The notes below the pieces were generated by a model that saw nothing but the letters and a program-made list of their open reading frames with translations, did not search any database and was not told the DNA's origin. DNA of 64,000 bases from Kutzneria kofuensis (GTDB lineage Bacteria; Actinomycetota; Actinomycetes; Mycobacteriales; Pseudonocardiaceae). Of this stretch, positions 62,766 through 64,000 are shown one piece after another. Each line of letters begins with the position of its first letter. Positions within the stretch are counted from its first letter, which is position 1. The DNA lies in the NCBI RefSeq assembly GCF_014203355.1, contig NZ_JACHIR010000001.1, forward strand, positions 6,140,038 to 6,204,037, written 5' to 3'. The position numbers were made by a program, and so were the translations under genes.

Positions 62766-63505
62766 ATCCTGCGCCGGTCGTCTCGTTCTCGCACCAGGGC
62801 CGCCAGGGTCATCGCGTCGCGTGGGGCGCGGCCGCGCATCGTGTTGTCGAAGTAGACGAACACATCGCCGTTGCCGGCCAGTTCGTCGACCCGCGCCGCC
62901 CAGTGGCCGAGTTCCTTGTCGCCGTAGCCGCTGATGTACTGCTCCTCGGCCCCGTGCAGCCGGATGTAGCTGAAGTCCGCCGTCGTCTCGTCGAACACCG
63001 GCCACTCCCCCGCGCCCTCCGAGTACACGACGGCGACGTTGTGCTTCCGTGCCAGCTCGTAGAACGCCTCGTCCCGGAAGCTCTCGTGCCGTACCTCGAT
63101 CGCATGCCGCGCTCGCGAATCCAGCAACGCCAGGAAATCTGCCACCACTCCCGGATGGAACGCCGTCCGGTTCGGGAGCTGCCACAGCACCGGCCCCAGC
63201 CGCTCCCCGAGCTCCAGCACCCCCGACTCGAAGAACCGCTTCAGCGCATCCTCGACCCCGCGCAGCCGCCGGACGTGCGTCACCTCTCGTGAGCCCTTCA
63301 CCGCGAACACGAAGTCCTTCGGCGCCTGCCCCGCCCAGGACCGGAAATGCTCCGGCTTCCGCAGTGAGTAGAAGGTCCCGTTGATCTCGATCGAGTTCAC
63401 GTGCTCGGCCAGGAACTCCAGCTCCCGCCGCTGCGCCAGGCCCTTCGGATAGAAGTCGCCCCGCCACTCCGGATACTTCCAGCCCGAGGTGCCGATCCTG
63501 ATCAT
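62762..63505 (-). CDS. DUF72 family protein (first of tandem pair)
   Basis: A 247-aa DUF72 protein, paralogous to the next gene. IRIGTSGWKYPEWRGDFYPK, NSIEINGTFYSLRKPEHF, FVFAVKGSREVTH, AIEVRHESF and VYSEGAGEWPVFDETTADFS (20 residues) are family motifs, and FVYFDNTMRGRAPRDA closes the barrel. ATG 63505 is the start. It heads a three-gene unit with the second DUF72 gene and the serine hydrolase. Confidence 0.92.
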   Translation of the reverse strand: MIRIGTSGWKYPEWRGDFYPKGLAQRRELEFLAEHVNSIEINGTFYSLRKPEHFRSWAGQAPKDFVFAVKGSREVTHVRRLRGVEDALKRFFESGVLELGERLGPVLWQLPNRTAFHPGVVADFLALLDSRARHAIEVRHESFRDEAFYELARKHNVAVVYSEGAGEWPVFDETTADFSYIRLHGAEEQYISGYGDKELGHWAARVDELAGNGDVFVYFDNTMRGRAPRDAMTLAALVRERDDRRRM

Positions 63506-63629
63506 CACTCCATGGTGGGACGGGAGCGGGCGGCGCGCACGGCGAGCAGTGGGAAGGGGGCCGGTGGGAAGGCGGACGACGGCGGGCGGCGATCCTGCGT
63601 GCCCGCACGGATGGAACGGACAGCGTCGC

Positions 63630-63905
63630 TTGAGCGAGCCGTACGACATCGCCTGGTCGCCGCAGGCACGGCACCCGATGGCCGAGCAAGTCCCGGTGCA
63701 GGTCGCGATGGCGGTGTACGAGCTGGTCACCGGGCCACTGGCGAGCAACCCGCACCGCGTTGGCAAGCAACTCGATCCGCCGATGGACGATCAGTGGTCA
63801 GCTCGCCGCGGTGACTACCGCGTGCTCTACCGCGTCCATGAGGACAAGCATCAGGTCTACATCACGCGGATCAGCCACCGTCGCGACGCATATCGGGCGT
63901 ACTGA
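63630..63905 (+). CDS. RelE/ParE-superfamily toxin-like protein
   Basis: A 91-aa protein. TTG 63630 is chosen so that the chain begins LSEPYDIAWSPQARH, the usual RelE beginning; no strong ribosome site is seen. VAMAVYELVTGPLASNPHRV is the helix hairpin, GKQLDPPMDDQWSARRGDYR (20 residues) and VLYRVHEDKHQVYITRISHRR (given as VLYRVHEDKH, VYITRISHRR) the beta sheet with the basic active-site residues of ribosome-dependent mRNA interferases. No antitoxin gene lies in the 124 nt before it or before the terminator after it. Confidence 0.85.
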   Translation: MSEPYDIAWSPQARHPMAEQVPVQVAMAVYELVTGPLASNPHRVGKQLDPPMDDQWSARRGDYRVLYRVHEDKHQVYITRISHRRDAYRAY

Positions 63906-63937
63906 AAGCCGGTCGCCCGCGCGGACGACCGGCTTTC
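63904..63937 (+). terminator. terminator of the RelE-like gene
   Basis: A 12-bp perfect stem (63904-63915 with 63926-63937) with a 10-nt loop, overlapping the stop codon. Confidence 0.75.
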
Positions 63938-63941
63938 GTAG

Positions 63942-63982
63942 CGCCCGGCCCGGATCCGGGGTTCGAGGATCCGGGCCGGGCG
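63942..63982. terminator. second terminator hairpin at the window edge
   Basis: A 16-bp perfect stem (63942-63957 with 63967-63982) and 9-nt loop, 4 nt after the previous hairpin. It probably ends a gene arriving from the right. Confidence 0.65.
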
Positions 63983-64000
63983 ACGGATGTCAGGCCGGAA

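Overview
The window is high-GC actinobacterial chromosome. Third codon positions are almost all G or C, GTG and TTG starts are frequent, and secreted proteins carry Sec, Tat or lipoprotein signals. Gene content and order point to the Pseudonocardiales: 37-54 kb follows the order of the Mycobacterium tuberculosis sigA-to-dxs block (sigA, ppgK, suhB, LytR_C protein, DUF4193, DUF3093, dut, DUF3710, OB-fold, DUF3159, trkA pair, APC permease, TrmA-type methyltransferase, dxs), and sigB, DUF3099, DUF3039 and YihY lie to its left as in that genome. The genus cannot be fixed from sequence reading alone.

Layout. 0.2-9.1 kb: degradative and secreted enzymes (GH8 glycosidase behind a palindromic operator, Tat-exported phospholipase C fused to a beta-propeller, subtilase) plus a histidine phosphatase and the RNA ligase RtcB. 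9.3-17.5 kb: a complete oxidative hexuronate/aldarate route (transporter, uronate dehydrogenase, glucarate dehydratase, 5-dehydro-4-deoxyglucarate dehydratase, ketoglutarate semialdehyde dehydrogenase, IclR regulator) and one uncharacterised protein; palindromes centred on AACGTT lie before its transcription units. 17.5-21.8 kb: Uma2 nuclease, two tandem paralogous lipoproteins, a membrane protein, class I fumarase. 22-31 kb: sigB, dtd, a methyltransferase, DUF3099, pseudouridine catabolism (psuK-psuG), DUF3039, YihY and a DEAD/DEAH helicase. 31.7-36.4 kb: a xylose-type sugar ABC transporter with a ROK regulator. 36.5-53.8 kb: the conserved housekeeping block, with an APH(6)-like kinase inserted beside DUF3710. 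53.9-63.9 kb: a two-component system, aldo-keto reductase, lipoprotein, XRE-ImmA/IrrE protein, FAD oxidoreductase, I36-type inhibitor, unknown protein, serine hydrolase, two DUF72 genes and a RelE-like toxin.

The most unusual signal is not a gene. Between 17.5 and 41 kb at least seven intergenic stretches are copies or fragments of one nested-hairpin element of about 80-150 nt. Copies differ in sequence but keep their stems through paired changes, and two nearly full copies end 21-23 nt before a start codon, directly abutting the ribosome-binding site. Two other very long perfect or near-perfect hairpins lie at 10559-10607 and 55800-55884. No transposase, rRNA, tRNA or CRISPR array was recognised.
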